A DNA stretch of 64,000 bases, taken from Agrobacterium genomosp. 13 str. CFBP 6927 (GTDB taxonomy: Bacteria; Pseudomonadota; Alphaproteobacteria; Rhizobiales; Rhizobiaceae). The notes under the pieces were generated by a model that worked only from the letters and a program-made list of their open reading frames with translations, had not been told where the DNA came from and searched no databases. Of this stretch, positions 50,282 to 59,471 are shown piece by piece. Every line of letters begins with the position of its first letter. The first letter of the stretch is position 1. The position numbers and the translations under genes are program-made. The stretch covers positions 1,643,851 to 1,707,850 of the forward strand of contig LT009757.1 in NCBI GenBank assembly GCA_900012615.1, read 5' to 3'.

Positions 50282-51046
50282 GTGAACCAGTTTGACCTTA
50301 CTGATAAAAAGGCCTTCGTCACCGGTGCGGGCAGCGGCCTTGGTCAGGCGATCGCCATAGCCTATGCCGAGGCTGGCGCGGATGTGGCCTGTCTGGATCT
50401 CGGCTCCAGCGCCGGTCTTGATGAGACAGTCCGGTTGATTGGCGCTCTGGGGCGCGCGGCAATCGCCCTTGAAGGTGATGTAACCGATCCGGACTCCATC
50501 GATCGCGCCTTTGACAAGGCCGAAGAGGTTCTTGGACCTGTCGTTATCGCTGCCAATAGTGCGGGTGTCGTCGATGTCTCGCCGGCCGAGCATCTGCCCA
50601 GGGCGCAATATCTGCGGCTGATGGAAATCAACCTCAACGGATTGTTCTGGTCCTGTCAGGCGGAGGGGCGGCGAATGCTGCAGCGGGGCTGCGGCTCCAT
50701 CCTCAACATGGCGTCGATCTGTGGCTCGACGGCCATCAATGGCCTTGAACAGGTTCACTATGATGCCAGCAAGGCAGGCGTTATCCGCCTCACCAAAAGC
50801 CTGGCAGCCGAATGGGCGCCGCGGGGCGTAAGGGTCAATTGCCTGAGTCCGGGCTTCATGGCGACGCCGATGAACAGTCGCTCCGAGGTTGCGGAACATG
50901 TCAGCCGGTTCGCATCGATGACGCCGATGCAACGTCTGGGCCAACCCCGGGAGGTCGGCGGCCCGGCGGTCTTTCTGGCAAGTGATGCTGCAAGTTACTG
51001 CACCGGCGTCGATCTCAACGTCGATGGCGGCTTTCTGTCGACCTGA
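50282..51046 (+). CDS. SDR-family oxidoreductase
   Basis: A 254-residue short-chain dehydrogenase: T-G-A-G-S-G-L-G near residue 14, N-S-A-G near 90, S-I-C-G-S, Y-D-A-S-K, and the C-terminal V-D-G-G-F. Start is GTG 50282 behind GGGAGGAG. It is 28 bp before the binding-protein gene, so it is in one operon with the importer. A sugar or polyol dehydrogenase role fits. Confidence 0.87.
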   Translation: MNQFDLTDKKAFVTGAGSGLGQAIAIAYAEAGADVACLDLGSSAGLDETVRLIGALGRAAIALEGDVTDPDSIDRAFDKAEEVLGPVVIAANSAGVVDVSPAEHLPRAQYLRLMEINLNGLFWSCQAEGRRMLQRGCGSILNMASICGSTAINGLEQVHYDASKAGVIRLTKSLAAEWAPRGVRVNCLSPGFMATPMNSRSEVAEHVSRFASMTPMQRLGQPREVGGPAVFLASDAASYCTGVDLNVDGGFLST

Positions 51047-51074
51047 CCAACAAACAACAAAGGAGGAGAAAAAC

Positions 51075-52010
51075 ATGCATAGGCTTTCCAAACTGACGGG
51101 CACGCTGTTCGTATCGATGCTCATTTCAGGCACGGCGTTCGCACAACCCCTCAAGATCGGCTGGATCCAGGGTAATGCTGCATTCCAGGCCGAACAGCGC
51201 ACAGAGGACGGGTTCAAGAAGTACCTGACCGACAACAAGATTTCCGACTGGGAAATCACCTATCTCGATTCCGCCGGCGCGGCCGAGAAGGTTGCAAACA
51301 ACATCGACGATGCGGTCAATCGCGGTGTTGACGTGATTTACATTACCTATGCCGACTTGCGCGCCTCCAGCAATGCGCTGAAGAGCGCCGAGGCCGCCAA
51401 GATCCCGGTCTATACGGTCGATTCAGGCTGGATCCCCGGATCTACGGCCGACATTACGACCAACAACTGGCAGATGTCGGCCGAGGTCTCTCTCAGCCTT
51501 ATCAGCCAGATAAAGGGCAAGGGTAACCTGATCATCATCACCACCGACAAGATCAAGCCGGTGCGGGAACGCACCGACACGCTGAAGGCGATCCTGAAGG
51601 AATATCCCGAGGTCAAGATCATTGGCGAATATAATTTCGACGTCGCCAATTTCTATCAGGAGACGCTTAACGCCGTGCAGGATTTCGCAACGCGTTACGG
51701 CAACGACATTACCGCGGTGTGGACACCGTGGGACGAGCCGGCGCAGGCGGCCATCACCGCTCTGCAGGGAGCCGGCCTTACCGTGCCGGTCTCCGGGATG
51801 GACGGACATCCTGAAGCGATCAAGGCCGTATGTGCCAAGGATTCAATGTTTGTCGCGACGGGCCGTCAGCAATTCGAGGAATGGGGTGCGAAGCTGGCCG
51901 AATATGCCAAACGCGCAAAGATCGATGGTGAAGACCCCAAGTCGGTCACGAACGGCAAGGATATCGTCTATTACGGCGCCACGCTGTTTACCAAGGATAA
52001 TTGCCAGTAA
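51075..52010 (+). CDS. Ribose-type sugar ABC transporter substrate-binding protein
   Basis: A 311-residue periplasmic binding protein of the LacI-like (RbsB) fold. The signal peptide is M-H-R-L-S-K-L-T-G-T-L-F-V-S...A-F-A-Q near residue 24. Mature protein begins with L-K-I-G-W-I-Q. ATG 51075 follows AGGAGGAG. The ligand is unknown; the surrounding SDR and aldehyde dehydrogenase genes suggest a sugar, polyol or sugar acid. A GC-rich hairpin follows its stop. Confidence 0.88.
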   Translation: MHRLSKLTGTLFVSMLISGTAFAQPLKIGWIQGNAAFQAEQRTEDGFKKYLTDNKISDWEITYLDSAGAAEKVANNIDDAVNRGVDVIYITYADLRASSNALKSAEAAKIPVYTVDSGWIPGSTADITTNNWQMSAEVSLSLISQIKGKGNLIIITTDKIKPVRERTDTLKAILKEYPEVKIIGEYNFDVANFYQETLNAVQDFATRYGNDITAVWTPWDEPAQAAITALQGAGLTVPVSGMDGHPEAIKAVCAKDSMFVATGRQQFEEWGAKLAEYAKRAKIDGEDPKSVTNGKDIVYYGATLFTKDNCQ

Positions 52011-52019
52011 CTCCTCCCA

Positions 52020-52043
52020 GGCGGGCGGCGAAAGCCGCCTGCC
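52020..52043 (+). terminator. GAAA-loop hairpin after the binding-protein gene
   Basis: GGCGGGCGGC (52020-52029) and GCCGCCTGCC (52034-52043) form a 10-bp stem with one G-T pair and a GAAA tetraloop. It lies 9 bp after the binding-protein stop and before the ATPase start. It resembles the one after the importer binding-protein gene at 37932 in position and likely role, keeping binding protein in excess. Confidence 0.65.
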
Positions 52044-52058
52044 GAACTCTATAGGTGA

Positions 52059-53597
52059 ATGATGGCGATCGCGCTCGAAAACATCTCTAAGCAATGGCCG
52101 GGTACGCTCGCGCTCGACAACGTTTCGATCGAGATCCGGGAAGGCCGGGTGCACGGCGTTGTCGGCGAAAACGGCGCCGGAAAATCGACCCTCATGGGTG
52201 TCTTGAGCGGTGCCGTAATGCCGACAACAGGGACATTGCGCATGGCAGGGCAGGCGATCACTTTCGAGAACCCCGCCGTTGCGGTGGCAACCGGTGTCTC
52301 GCTCGTGTCGCAGGAGGGGAACCTTGTGCCCCACCTGACCGCCGCGGAAAATATATGCCTTGGATTTGAACCTGCCAAAGGCGGTTTCTTCATCAACAGG
52401 GGTCAGGTCGTGCGCCAGGCCGAAGAGCTGGCGCGGCAATGGTTTCCCGACACGCCCATCCAGCTGAACCGCCGGGTGGACGAACTGCCTTACGCTGACC
52501 AGAAGGTGGTGGAGATCCTGCGGGCGCTGCATTCGCGTCCCAAGGTGCTTATTCTCGATGAGCCGACAGCGACCCTGCCGGCCAAGCAGAAACAGAGCCT
52601 CTGGAATCTGATCCACACGCTCTCCCAGGCCGGAATGTCCGTTGTTCTGATCAGCCACTTCCTGCAGGAAGTCATCGATCTGTCAGACGAAATCACCGTG
52701 CTTCAGGACGGGCGCAAAGTCAGCCACCTCGTCAAGAGCGACGGCGAAATCACGGAGCGGCAGCTGATTGATCTCATGCTCAACCGGGCCAAGAGAGGCG
52801 AGACCGATTATCATTTCGATACGTCGGCGATGACCAACCGGGAAAACAATCTCGGAGAAACCGTCGTGAACGTCTCGGGCTGGGCGGGAGACAATTTTTC
52901 CGTTTCGCAAATTGCGGTCCGCCGTGGCGAAATCCTCGGCCTGATCGGCCTGACGGGTTCTGGCCACTTCGAGTTCGCCCAGTCGCTGTTCGAGCCCTCT
53001 AGGGCTGCTTCCGGTCAATACGAGTTCATCGGGCGGGATGTCGGACGGGCATCCGTGCGCGACATGAAACGCGCCGGGGCGGCACTCGTGCCGGATCACC
53101 GGATGATCAACGCCATGGTGGCGGATTGGACCGTGCGGGAAAACATGTCCATGGCGGGCGTGCGCGAAACGAGCATCAAGCCATTCGGGCTTATCCAGCG
53201 GCGTCGGGAAAATGACGAGGCGCTGCGTCTGGTCAAGCGCCTCAACATCAAGACCTCCTCTGCAGAAGCAAAGATCGTCGAACTCAGCGGTGGCAACAAG
53301 CAGAAGGTCTCGGTCGCAAAATGGCTGTTCGCCGCCGAGGGACGCTATTCGCTCTTCATTTTCCTCGAACCCACGGAGGGTGTGGATGTCGGGGCTAAAC
53401 GCGAGATCCACGAACTGATCAAGAAACTGGCCGATCAGGGTGCCGCTGTCGTGGTCGCATCCAGCGACCTTCTCGAAGTCGCCTATGTGGCCGATCGCAT
53501 CGTGCCGTTCCGCCAGGGCCGCAATAGCGATGAGATCGAACGCAAGGATTTCAATGAGGCGGCCTTCATCAATGCAATTGCGGGAGTGACACAATGA
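52059..53597 (+). CDS. Ribose-type sugar ABC transporter ATP-binding protein (two NBDs)
   Basis: A 512-residue RbsA-like protein with two nucleotide-binding halves. The first has Walker A G-E-N-G-A-G-K-S-T and Walker B L-I-L-D-E-P-T. The second has a degenerate Walker A (G-L-T-G-S-G-H-F-E), as is usual in RbsA, signature L-S-G-G-N-K-Q-K, and a Walker B that reads I-F-L-E-P-T-E-G, with Leu where the Asp of D-E-P is expected. An extra stretch (E-G-R-Y-S-L-F) precedes it. ATG 52062 is an alternative start. Confidence 0.85.
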   Translation: MMAIALENISKQWPGTLALDNVSIEIREGRVHGVVGENGAGKSTLMGVLSGAVMPTTGTLRMAGQAITFENPAVAVATGVSLVSQEGNLVPHLTAAENICLGFEPAKGGFFINRGQVVRQAEELARQWFPDTPIQLNRRVDELPYADQKVVEILRALHSRPKVLILDEPTATLPAKQKQSLWNLIHTLSQAGMSVVLISHFLQEVIDLSDEITVLQDGRKVSHLVKSDGEITERQLIDLMLNRAKRGETDYHFDTSAMTNRENNLGETVVNVSGWAGDNFSVSQIAVRRGEILGLIGLTGSGHFEFAQSLFEPSRAASGQYEFIGRDVGRASVRDMKRAGAALVPDHRMINAMVADWTVRENMSMAGVRETSIKPFGLIQRRRENDEALRLVKRLNIKTSSAEAKIVELSGGNKQKVSVAKWLFAAEGRYSLFIFLEPTEGVDVGAKREIHELIKKLADQGAAVVVASSDLLEVAYVADRIVPFRQGRNSDEIERKDFNEAAFINAIAGVTQ

Positions 53598-54583
53598 CCA
53601 TTACAGCAACCTCCGAACGGGACATCACCGTGAGAAAAATCAGCTTCGGCATGCTGGCGCAGAAATACAGCACGCTGGTCGTGCTTGTCCTGCTGTTCAT
53701 CGGATTTTCGGTGGCGACGGACAGGTTTTTCACGAGCACGAACCTCGTCAACATCCTCCAGCAGATATCAATGCTGACCATTGTTGCCATCGGCCTGACA
53801 TTCGGCTTTGCGGCGAAGGAAATGGACCTTTCCGTTGGCTACGTGGTTGGCCTTGCAGGTCTGCTTTGTCCGCTTCTCCTGGTCGCGGGAACGCCGATAC
53901 CCCTTGCGATCCTTGCGGCGCTGGGTGCCGGTCTTGCCGTTGGACTGATCAACGCCTCGCTCGTTGTCGGCATTGGCGTCCCTTCGTTGATCGCGACACT
54001 TGCCGCGGGATCGATCCTCTGGGGCATCAACTTCATCATCTCCGGTGGACGGGCGATCTATGGCGGAATTCCCGGCGGATATCTCGTCCTGGGTCAAGGG
54101 AAAATCGGCGCATTCTTTCCCTATCCGGCGCTGATCATGCTCCTTCTCGTCGCTTTCTCCTGGTTCGTCATGGAGCGCACGACCTTTGGGCGTTACCTCT
54201 ATGCGGTCGGCGGCAACGCCCGCGCAGCCGAACTGTCCGGCATCAACGTCAGATCCTATCGGGTCTATGGCCTTGCCCTGAGTTCGTTCTTTGCGGCGAT
54301 CTCCGGAATCATCCTGTCGGCACGACTCGGATCGGGCCAGCCCAATGGCGGTGAGACCTATCTTCTCGACGGCCTTGCGGCAGTCTTCATCGGCATGACG
54401 ATGCTGCGTCCCGGTACGGCTACGGTCATGGGAACGTTCTTCGGCGCGCTGCTCATCGGCATCATGAATAACGGCCTCAACCTGATGGGCATGGACACAT
54501 ATATCCAGAGCATCGTCAAAGGCGTGATCATTGTCATTGCCGTTTCCATCGTGTCCCGCTCGACCAAGTTGAGGCTTCTCTGA
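53594..54583 (+). CDS. Ribose-type sugar ABC transporter permease
   Basis: A 329-residue RbsC-type permease with eight to ten membrane segments. Family motif: G-L-T-F-G-F-A-A-K-E-M-D-L-S-V-G-Y near residue 73, and G-R-Y-L-Y-A-V-G-G-N-A-R-A-A-E-L-S-G-I-N near 200. Its start overlaps the ATPase stop (ATGA). Completes the importer of binding protein, ATPase and permease. Confidence 0.9.
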   Translation: MTITATSERDITVRKISFGMLAQKYSTLVVLVLLFIGFSVATDRFFTSTNLVNILQQISMLTIVAIGLTFGFAAKEMDLSVGYVVGLAGLLCPLLLVAGTPIPLAILAALGAGLAVGLINASLVVGIGVPSLIATLAAGSILWGINFIISGGRAIYGGIPGGYLVLGQGKIGAFFPYPALIMLLLVAFSWFVMERTTFGRYLYAVGGNARAAELSGINVRSYRVYGLALSSFFAAISGIILSARLGSGQPNGGETYLLDGLAAVFIGMTMLRPGTATVMGTFFGALLIGIMNNGLNLMGMDTYIQSIVKGVIIVIAVSIVSRSTKLRLL

Positions 54584-54704
54584 TTGGTCGGCGGCCGATG
54601 CGAATGCTGTCCGTCATCCTGCAATGGTCCTGCTTGACTGCTCTTCATGCCTTTGTTGCATTGTGCCTGTCACAGCGCCGCAGAGTGCAACGGAGGAGAC
54701 TGCA

Positions 54705-55493
54705 ATGGATCTGAAACTGACGGACAAGGTTGTTATCGTGACCGGTGCGAGTTCGGGCATAGGGTTTGAGACGGCCAAGAGCTTCTTGTCAGAAGGAGCA
54801 TTCGTCGTCGGCGTCAGTCGGGACATGCAGCCGCTTGCCGCGGTGGCTGATCCCGACCGCTGCGCCACGATCGAACTGGATCTTGCCGTGCGGGGTTCGG
54901 AGGCTGTGGTTGCTGCCCATGCTTTGGAACGTTTCGGGCGGATCGACATCCTGTTCAACAATGCCGGGATATGCCCGACACGAACAGGATTCCTCGATGT
55001 AAGCGATGACGACTGGGACGAGACGCTCAACCTCAATCTGGGTGGCTATATTCGCATGTCGCGTGCGGTTTTGCCCACCATGTTGCAACAGGGAAAGGGT
55101 GTCATCGTTCATTGCGGGTCGGAGGCCGGGCGCATGCCGCATCCGCTCCTTCCGGATTATAGTACCTCGAAGGCCGCCATAACCCTGCTTTCGAAAGCAC
55201 TGGCCCGTGAGTTTACATCCCGGGGTGTTCGTTCCAACGTGGTCGCGCCTGCGCATATTCGCACCGAACTCTGGGACCGGCCCGGCGGTTTTCTGCATGC
55301 GCTTGCGGAGCGCTACGGGACATCGCCCGACGCTGCGGTCAAGGCATTTTTGCAGGAGGCCCGGCTGCCGGCGGGGCGACTTGGTACAGTGGCGGATGTT
55401 GCCTCCGCGGTTCTGTATCTCGCATCAGAACTCTCCGATTTCATTAGTGGCGACGTCATCAACGTCGATGGTGGTGTACTGCCCACCACATGA
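54705..55493 (+). CDS. SDR-family oxidoreductase
   Basis: A 262-residue short-chain dehydrogenase: T-G-A-S-S-G-I-G near residue 14, N-N-A-G near 85, the S-E-A-G-R region, Y-S-T-S-K, and V-D-G-G-V. ATG 54705 has CGGAGGAG upstream; the ORF opens at 54624 but the extra part is not family-like. It follows the permease gene by 121 bp and precedes the small cupin gene. Confidence 0.87.
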   Translation: MDLKLTDKVVIVTGASSGIGFETAKSFLSEGAFVVGVSRDMQPLAAVADPDRCATIELDLAVRGSEAVVAAHALERFGRIDILFNNAGICPTRTGFLDVSDDDWDETLNLNLGGYIRMSRAVLPTMLQQGKGVIVHCGSEAGRMPHPLLPDYSTSKAAITLLSKALAREFTSRGVRSNVVAPAHIRTELWDRPGGFLHALAERYGTSPDAAVKAFLQEARLPAGRLGTVADVASAVLYLASELSDFISGDVINVDGGVLPTT

Positions 55494-55516
55494 GATCAAA
55501 CCCAAGAGGAAACGCC

Positions 55517-55906
55517 ATGACGAACTTGGCTACCGATAAGCACATCAGCGATCTGCAAAGGGAGTTCGCTGAAGCTCAAACCAACGGAAATGTTGGGCAG
55601 GTTCTCGAGACCGAAACAAATGACGTCCGTATATGGAAAATACGTCTCAAGCCAGGCGAGCGCGTCGGCTATCACCGGCACGTATTGAATTATTTCTGGG
55701 TCGCGGTGACGTCGGGAAAATCACGTTCAAGGCTGTCCACGGGTGAAATAGTGGAGACAGAATATAGTCCGGGCGATTGCAGGTATTTCAGTTTCGGGGC
55801 CGGCCAGCATATGATCCATGACCTCACGAATATCGGCGACACCGATCTCATCTTTACGACCGTGGAGTTGAAAGGGTCAGCCAACCCGCCATTGGCGTTG
55901 AAATGA
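55517..55906 (+). CDS. Small single-domain cupin protein
   Basis: A 129-residue protein with one cupin barrel. Metal-type positions are seen in G-Y-H-R-H-V and later in G-Q-H-M-I-H-D. ATG 55517 has AAGAGGA upstream; the frame opens at 55490 without support. It follows the SDR gene closely. It might be a sugar isomerase, epimerase-like or sensor; function unknown. Confidence 0.75.
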   Translation: MTNLATDKHISDLQREFAEAQTNGNVGQVLETETNDVRIWKIRLKPGERVGYHRHVLNYFWVAVTSGKSRSRLSTGEIVETEYSPGDCRYFSFGAGQHMIHDLTNIGDTDLIFTTVELKGSANPPLALK

Positions 55907-55994
55907 ACTGGATTTGGGACCATCCTCCATCGTCGGTCGGGCGTCGTTGTTAGTGCTTTTGCCAGGCCAGATCGCACTAGCCAAAAATAAAAAT

Positions 55995-56020
55995 ATAATG
56001 CATCATATATCATGCATTAT
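55995..56020. promoter_or_regulatory. AT-rich palindrome with the ATCATATATCAT motif
   Basis: ATAATGCAT (55995-56003) and ATGCATTAT (56012-56020) form a perfect 9-bp inverted repeat around an 8-base centre. Inside it lies ATCATATATCAT (56002-56013), the same 12-mer as at 60595-60606 on the other strand. It lies 66 bp before the aldehyde dehydrogenase and is a likely operator for an FCD/GntR-type or other regulator not in the window. Confidence 0.62.
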
Positions 56021-56086
56021 TAATTGTTCGATATTTGGCGGATGTAAAGCCGCGAAGCTACCACGGGAATACTGGAGATCAGTCCA

Positions 56087-57538
56087 ATGCAACTAAAAGA
56101 CCAGACATTGTTCCGGCAGGCGGCATATGTGGCCGGCGAATGGATCGAGGCGAATGCTACGGCTATCGCCGTGACGAACCCCGCGACGGGTGAGGTGATC
56201 GGCCACGTGCCGAAGCTTGGCGCAGCCGAGACGAAGACGGCGATTGCCGCGGCGGAGAAAGCCCAGAGGGAATGGGCTGCCCGCACCGCAAAGGAACGCG
56301 CCGGCATCCTGCGGAAATGGTTCGAACTGATGATGGCGAACCAGGACGATCTGGGCCGGATACTCACTGCGGAGCAGGGCAAGCCGCTTGCGGAAGCCAA
56401 GGGCGAAATCGCATATGGCGCGAGTTTCATCGAATGGTTCGCCGAAGAAGCCCGCCGCATCTATGGCGACATCGTTCCGGGGCACCAGAAAGACAAGCGC
56501 ATCCTGGTCCTGAAGCAGCCGATTGGAGTCGTTGCGGCTGTCACGCCGTGGAACTTCCCGAATGCGATGATTACCCGCAAGGCAGGGCCAGCCTTTGCGG
56601 CCGGATGCGCCATGGTGCTGAAGCCGGCAAGCCAGACACCCTTCTCGGCGATTGCGCTGGCGGTTCTCGGCGAACGCGCTGGTCTGCCCCCGGGTCTCTT
56701 TTCGGTTGTGACCGGCTCGGCACGCGAGATCGGGGCGGAGATGACAGCTAATCCAATCGTGCGGAAGCTGACTTTCACCGGTTCGACCGAGGTGGGTGCG
56801 GAGCTTTACCGGCAGTCGGCCCCGACCATCAAGAAGCTCGGTCTGGAACTCGGCGGCAATGCGCCCTTCATCGTCTTTGATGATGCCGATCTTGATGAGG
56901 CGGTGGAAGGCGCGTTGATTGCCAAATTCCGGAACAATGGCCAGACCTGCGTCTGCGCAAACCGGCTTTACGTACAGGACGGCGTTTACGATGCCTTTGC
57001 GGAAAAGCTCGCAAAAGCGGTTGGCGGCCTCAAGACCGGTAATGGTTTCGACGAGGGCGTTGTGCTCGGGCCGCTCATCGACGACGCGGCGCTGAAGAAG
57101 GTGGAGGAGCATGTCAGCGATGCGCTCTCCAAGGGGGCCAGAGTTCTTCAGGGCGGCAAGCAGCATCGTCTGGGCGGAACGTTCTATGAAGCGACCGTGC
57201 TTGCCGACGTCACGAAGGACATGGCGGTGGCCACCGAGGAGACTTTCGGCCCGGTTGCGCCGCTCTTCCGTTTCGCGCACGAAGCCGATGTGATCGCTCA
57301 GGCGAATGACACGGAGTTCGGCCTCGCATCCTATTTCTATGCAAAGGATCTCGCCCGTGTGTTCCGGGTAGCGGAGGCGCTGGAATATGGGATGGTGGGT
57401 GTCAATACGGGGCTCATCTCGACGGCGGAAGCACCCTTCGGAGGCGTAAAATCGTCGGGTCTGGGCCGCGAAGGTTCGAAATACGGTATCGATGACTTCG
57501 TCGAGATCAAATATGTCTGCCTCGGTGGCGTCGCCTGA
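56087..57538 (+). CDS. gabD: NAD(P)-dependent aldehyde dehydrogenase, succinate-semialdehyde dehydrogenase-like
   Basis: A 483-residue aldehyde dehydrogenase. Active site: P-W-N-F-P near residue 152, [16 protein letters not shown], and the catalytic Cys in N-N-G-Q-T-C-V near 288. Closest in pattern to GabD-type succinate-semialdehyde dehydrogenases, but in this setting it may oxidise another small semialdehyde (e.g. glutarate or malonate type). Start ATG 56087. A short GC-rich hairpin overlaps its stop. Confidence 0.86.
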   Translation: MQLKDQTLFRQAAYVAGEWIEANATAIAVTNPATGEVIGHVPKLGAAETKTAIAAAEKAQREWAARTAKERAGILRKWFELMMANQDDLGRILTAEQGKPLAEAKGEIAYGASFIEWFAEEARRIYGDIVPGHQKDKRILVLKQPIGVVAAVTPWNFPNAMITRKAGPAFAAGCAMVLKPASQTPFSAIALAVLGERAGLPPGLFSVVTGSAREIGAEMTANPIVRKLTFTGSTEVGAELYRQSAPTIKKLGLELGGNAPFIVFDDADLDEAVEGALIAKFRNNGQTCVCANRLYVQDGVYDAFAEKLAKAVGGLKTGNGFDEGVVLGPLIDDAALKKVEEHVSDALSKGARVLQGGKQHRLGGTFYEATVLADVTKDMAVATEETFGPVAPLFRFAHEADVIAQANDTEFGLASYFYAKDLARVFRVAEALEYGMVGVNTGLISTAEAPFGGVKSSGLGREGSKYGIDDFVEIKYVCLGGVA

Positions 57539-57546
57539 GCGACGCC
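57527..57546 (+). terminator. GC-rich hairpin over the gabD-like stop
   Basis: GGCGTCGC (57527-57534) and GCGACGCC (57539-57546) form a perfect 8-bp stem with the stop codon in the CTGA loop. No T run follows, so it is not a classic terminator. Confidence 0.5.
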
Positions 57547-57742
57547 AGAGTGGACCTTCCCCGATGGCGGGAGTTCGCTCTTCCGGTTCTGAATGGCTGC
57601 CTGACCTCACGGTCGGGTGGCCATTTTCCTGTCGGGGCAAAGTTGGCGGCCTATTGCCGTGAGATTGGGAGTGAAACGCTCGAAGCGGCGATTGTCGTAC
57701 GCCGCTTCGATAATGTCGTGGGTATGGTACAGGCGCCGTCTG

Positions 57743-58717
57743 CTAGAGGGCGACCACCCGGTTGCCCGGGTTCGGCCCCGCTTTCAGGCGTGAAAGTGCA
57801 GCGGGCAAATCCTCAAAATTCGCCGTTTCGATAAGCTGAGGATCGAAGGTTCCTTCGCAGATCTGGCGTGCCATTGCGGCACCGGCTGCGACCAGCCGTC
57901 CCCATTGATGATCGCATGCATGGGCGTGCATCGCGTTGAGGCCGACTTCGTGCAGTGAGATCGTTGTGGAGAAAGCGGGAAGCGGCGCTGCTTCCTGCCG
58001 GTCCTGAATGCAGACAAGATGACCATTCGCCGTCAAAAGAGGCGCAAGGGTGGTGGCGTGAGCGCCGCTCACCATATCGAACACCGCATGGATTGGCTGA
58101 TGCAGCACCCGTTCCCTGAAGTCACTCTTCCAATATTCGTTGTGATAATTTGTGACGGTCGCTGCGCCGAGTTTCAGCAGGCGGTTTGCCTGTGCGGCAG
58201 AGGCGACCGCGTGGACGACCCAGCCTTTGTCGCGCGCGAGCTGGAGCAAAGCGCCGCCGACGGCTCCGGAGGCGCCGGTGACGAGCACATGGGCTCCGGG
58301 CCAGAGCGGCACCTTGTCGATGGCCTGCTGCGCGGTGAGGCCAGGGCAGGGAATTGCGGCGGCTGCGGTGAAGGGCAGGCTTGCCGGCAGAGGAATGGCC
58401 GCGCGCGCGGGGATAACCGTGTATTCAGCAAACGAACCGGGACGTGTGAGGTCGTTGTGATAGGCGACGCGTGCGCCGACCGCGATGTGACTGACATCTT
58501 TCCCGACTTCTTCTACTTCGCCGGCCCCGTCGACGCCGGGGATATGCGGCCACGTCCAGGCGTCATGGCCCCAGAGTATGAATTTCCAGTCGACGGGGTT
58601 GAGACCGATTGCCCGGTTACGGACGAGCAGTTCACCGCGCCCGGGACGCGGCTTTGGCATTTCGCGTAATTGCAGGACGTTCAGGTCGCCGGTTATGTCG
58701 TGAACCCAAGCTTTCAT
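57743..58717 (-). CDS. NADPH:quinone reductase-like MDR oxidoreductase
   Basis: A 324-residue medium-chain dehydrogenase without the zinc Cys cluster. The cofactor motif is V-T-G-A-S-G-A-V-G near residue 147, as in quinone or enoyl reductases. G-V-D-G-A-G-E-V near residue 62 is a typical GHE-region variant. It probably reduces an enone or quinone. It follows the SDR gene at 58728 by 10 bp and so is in the same operon. Confidence 0.85.
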   Translation of the reverse strand: MKAWVHDITGDLNVLQLREMPKPRPGRGELLVRNRAIGLNPVDWKFILWGHDAWTWPHIPGVDGAGEVEEVGKDVSHIAVGARVAYHNDLTRPGSFAEYTVIPARAAIPLPASLPFTAAAAIPCPGLTAQQAIDKVPLWPGAHVLVTGASGAVGGALLQLARDKGWVVHAVASAAQANRLLKLGAATVTNYHNEYWKSDFRERVLHQPIHAVFDMVSGAHATTLAPLLTANGHLVCIQDRQEAAPLPAFSTTISLHEVGLNAMHAHACDHQWGRLVAAGAAMARQICEGTFDPQLIETANFEDLPAALSRLKAGPNPGNRVVAL

Positions 58718-58727
58718 TTTTTACCCC

Positions 58728-59441
58728 TCAGCAGATTGAATAGCCGCCGTCGATCGGAATCATCGCGCCGGTCACATAACCCGCGTCGGGCGACAGAAGG
58801 AAACGGACGACAGATGCGACTTCGGCGGGTTTGGCCCAGCGTCCCATCGGAATGCGGGCGCCGATACGTTCGGCGCGTGCAGCGTCGGTCCGCGCATTTT
58901 CCGAGATACGGGTCTCCACCCATCCCGGCGCGATCGAATTCACCCGAATGCCGCGTCCGGCCCAGGCGACCGCCTGTGACCGGGTCATCGCGGCGACGGC
59001 GCCCTTGCTCGCCGTGTAGGCGGGGGCGCCCGGGGAGCCGAAGATCGCCCACATCGAGGCAACATTGACGACGGCGCCACCGGCGGCCTGCAGCCGGTCG
59101 AGCAGGGCGGCGGAAAATGCAAAGCCGGCGGTGACATTAACGCGCATGACCTGTTCGAAGGCGTCGGTCTCCCATTCCTGCTGGTGGCGCAGCATGCCAG
59201 CGCAGTTTACGAGGCCAGCGACGGGCTGTCCCTCCGGCAGTGCCGCGATACTTGCCTTGGTGTCGGTCAGGTCCACCTTGTGAAAGGCGATTGCAGCGCT
59301 CAGATCCGCATCGCGATCCAGCCCCAGCGCGATGACCTGATAGCCGCTCTCGGCGAGAAGTTCCGCCACGGCCCGGCCAATGCCGGTTCCGCCACCGGTC
59401 ACCACTGCAAGGGGTTTTGCCTGGTCTTCATTGGGCATCAT
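58728..59441 (-). CDS. SDR-family oxidoreductase
   Basis: A 237-residue short-chain dehydrogenase: T-G-G-G-T-G-I-G near residue 16, N-C-A-G near 83, S-M-W-A-I, Y-T-A-S-K, and the end I-D-G-G-Y. It sits between the quinone-reductase-like and the iron-containing dehydrogenase genes on one strand, with 30 bp to the latter. A polyol or hydroxy acid dehydrogenase role fits. Confidence 0.87.
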   Translation of the reverse strand: MMPNEDQAKPLAVVTGGGTGIGRAVAELLAESGYQVIALGLDRDADLSAAIAFHKVDLTDTKASIAALPEGQPVAGLVNCAGMLRHQQEWETDAFEQVMRVNVTAGFAFSAALLDRLQAAGGAVVNVASMWAIFGSPGAPAYTASKGAVAAMTRSQAVAWAGRGIRVNSIAPGWVETRISENARTDAARAERIGARIPMGRWAKPAEVASVVRFLLSPDAGYVTGAMIPIDGGYSIC

Positions 59442-59471
59442 GTGCTCCTGCCTTTTCTGTTTGATATAACG

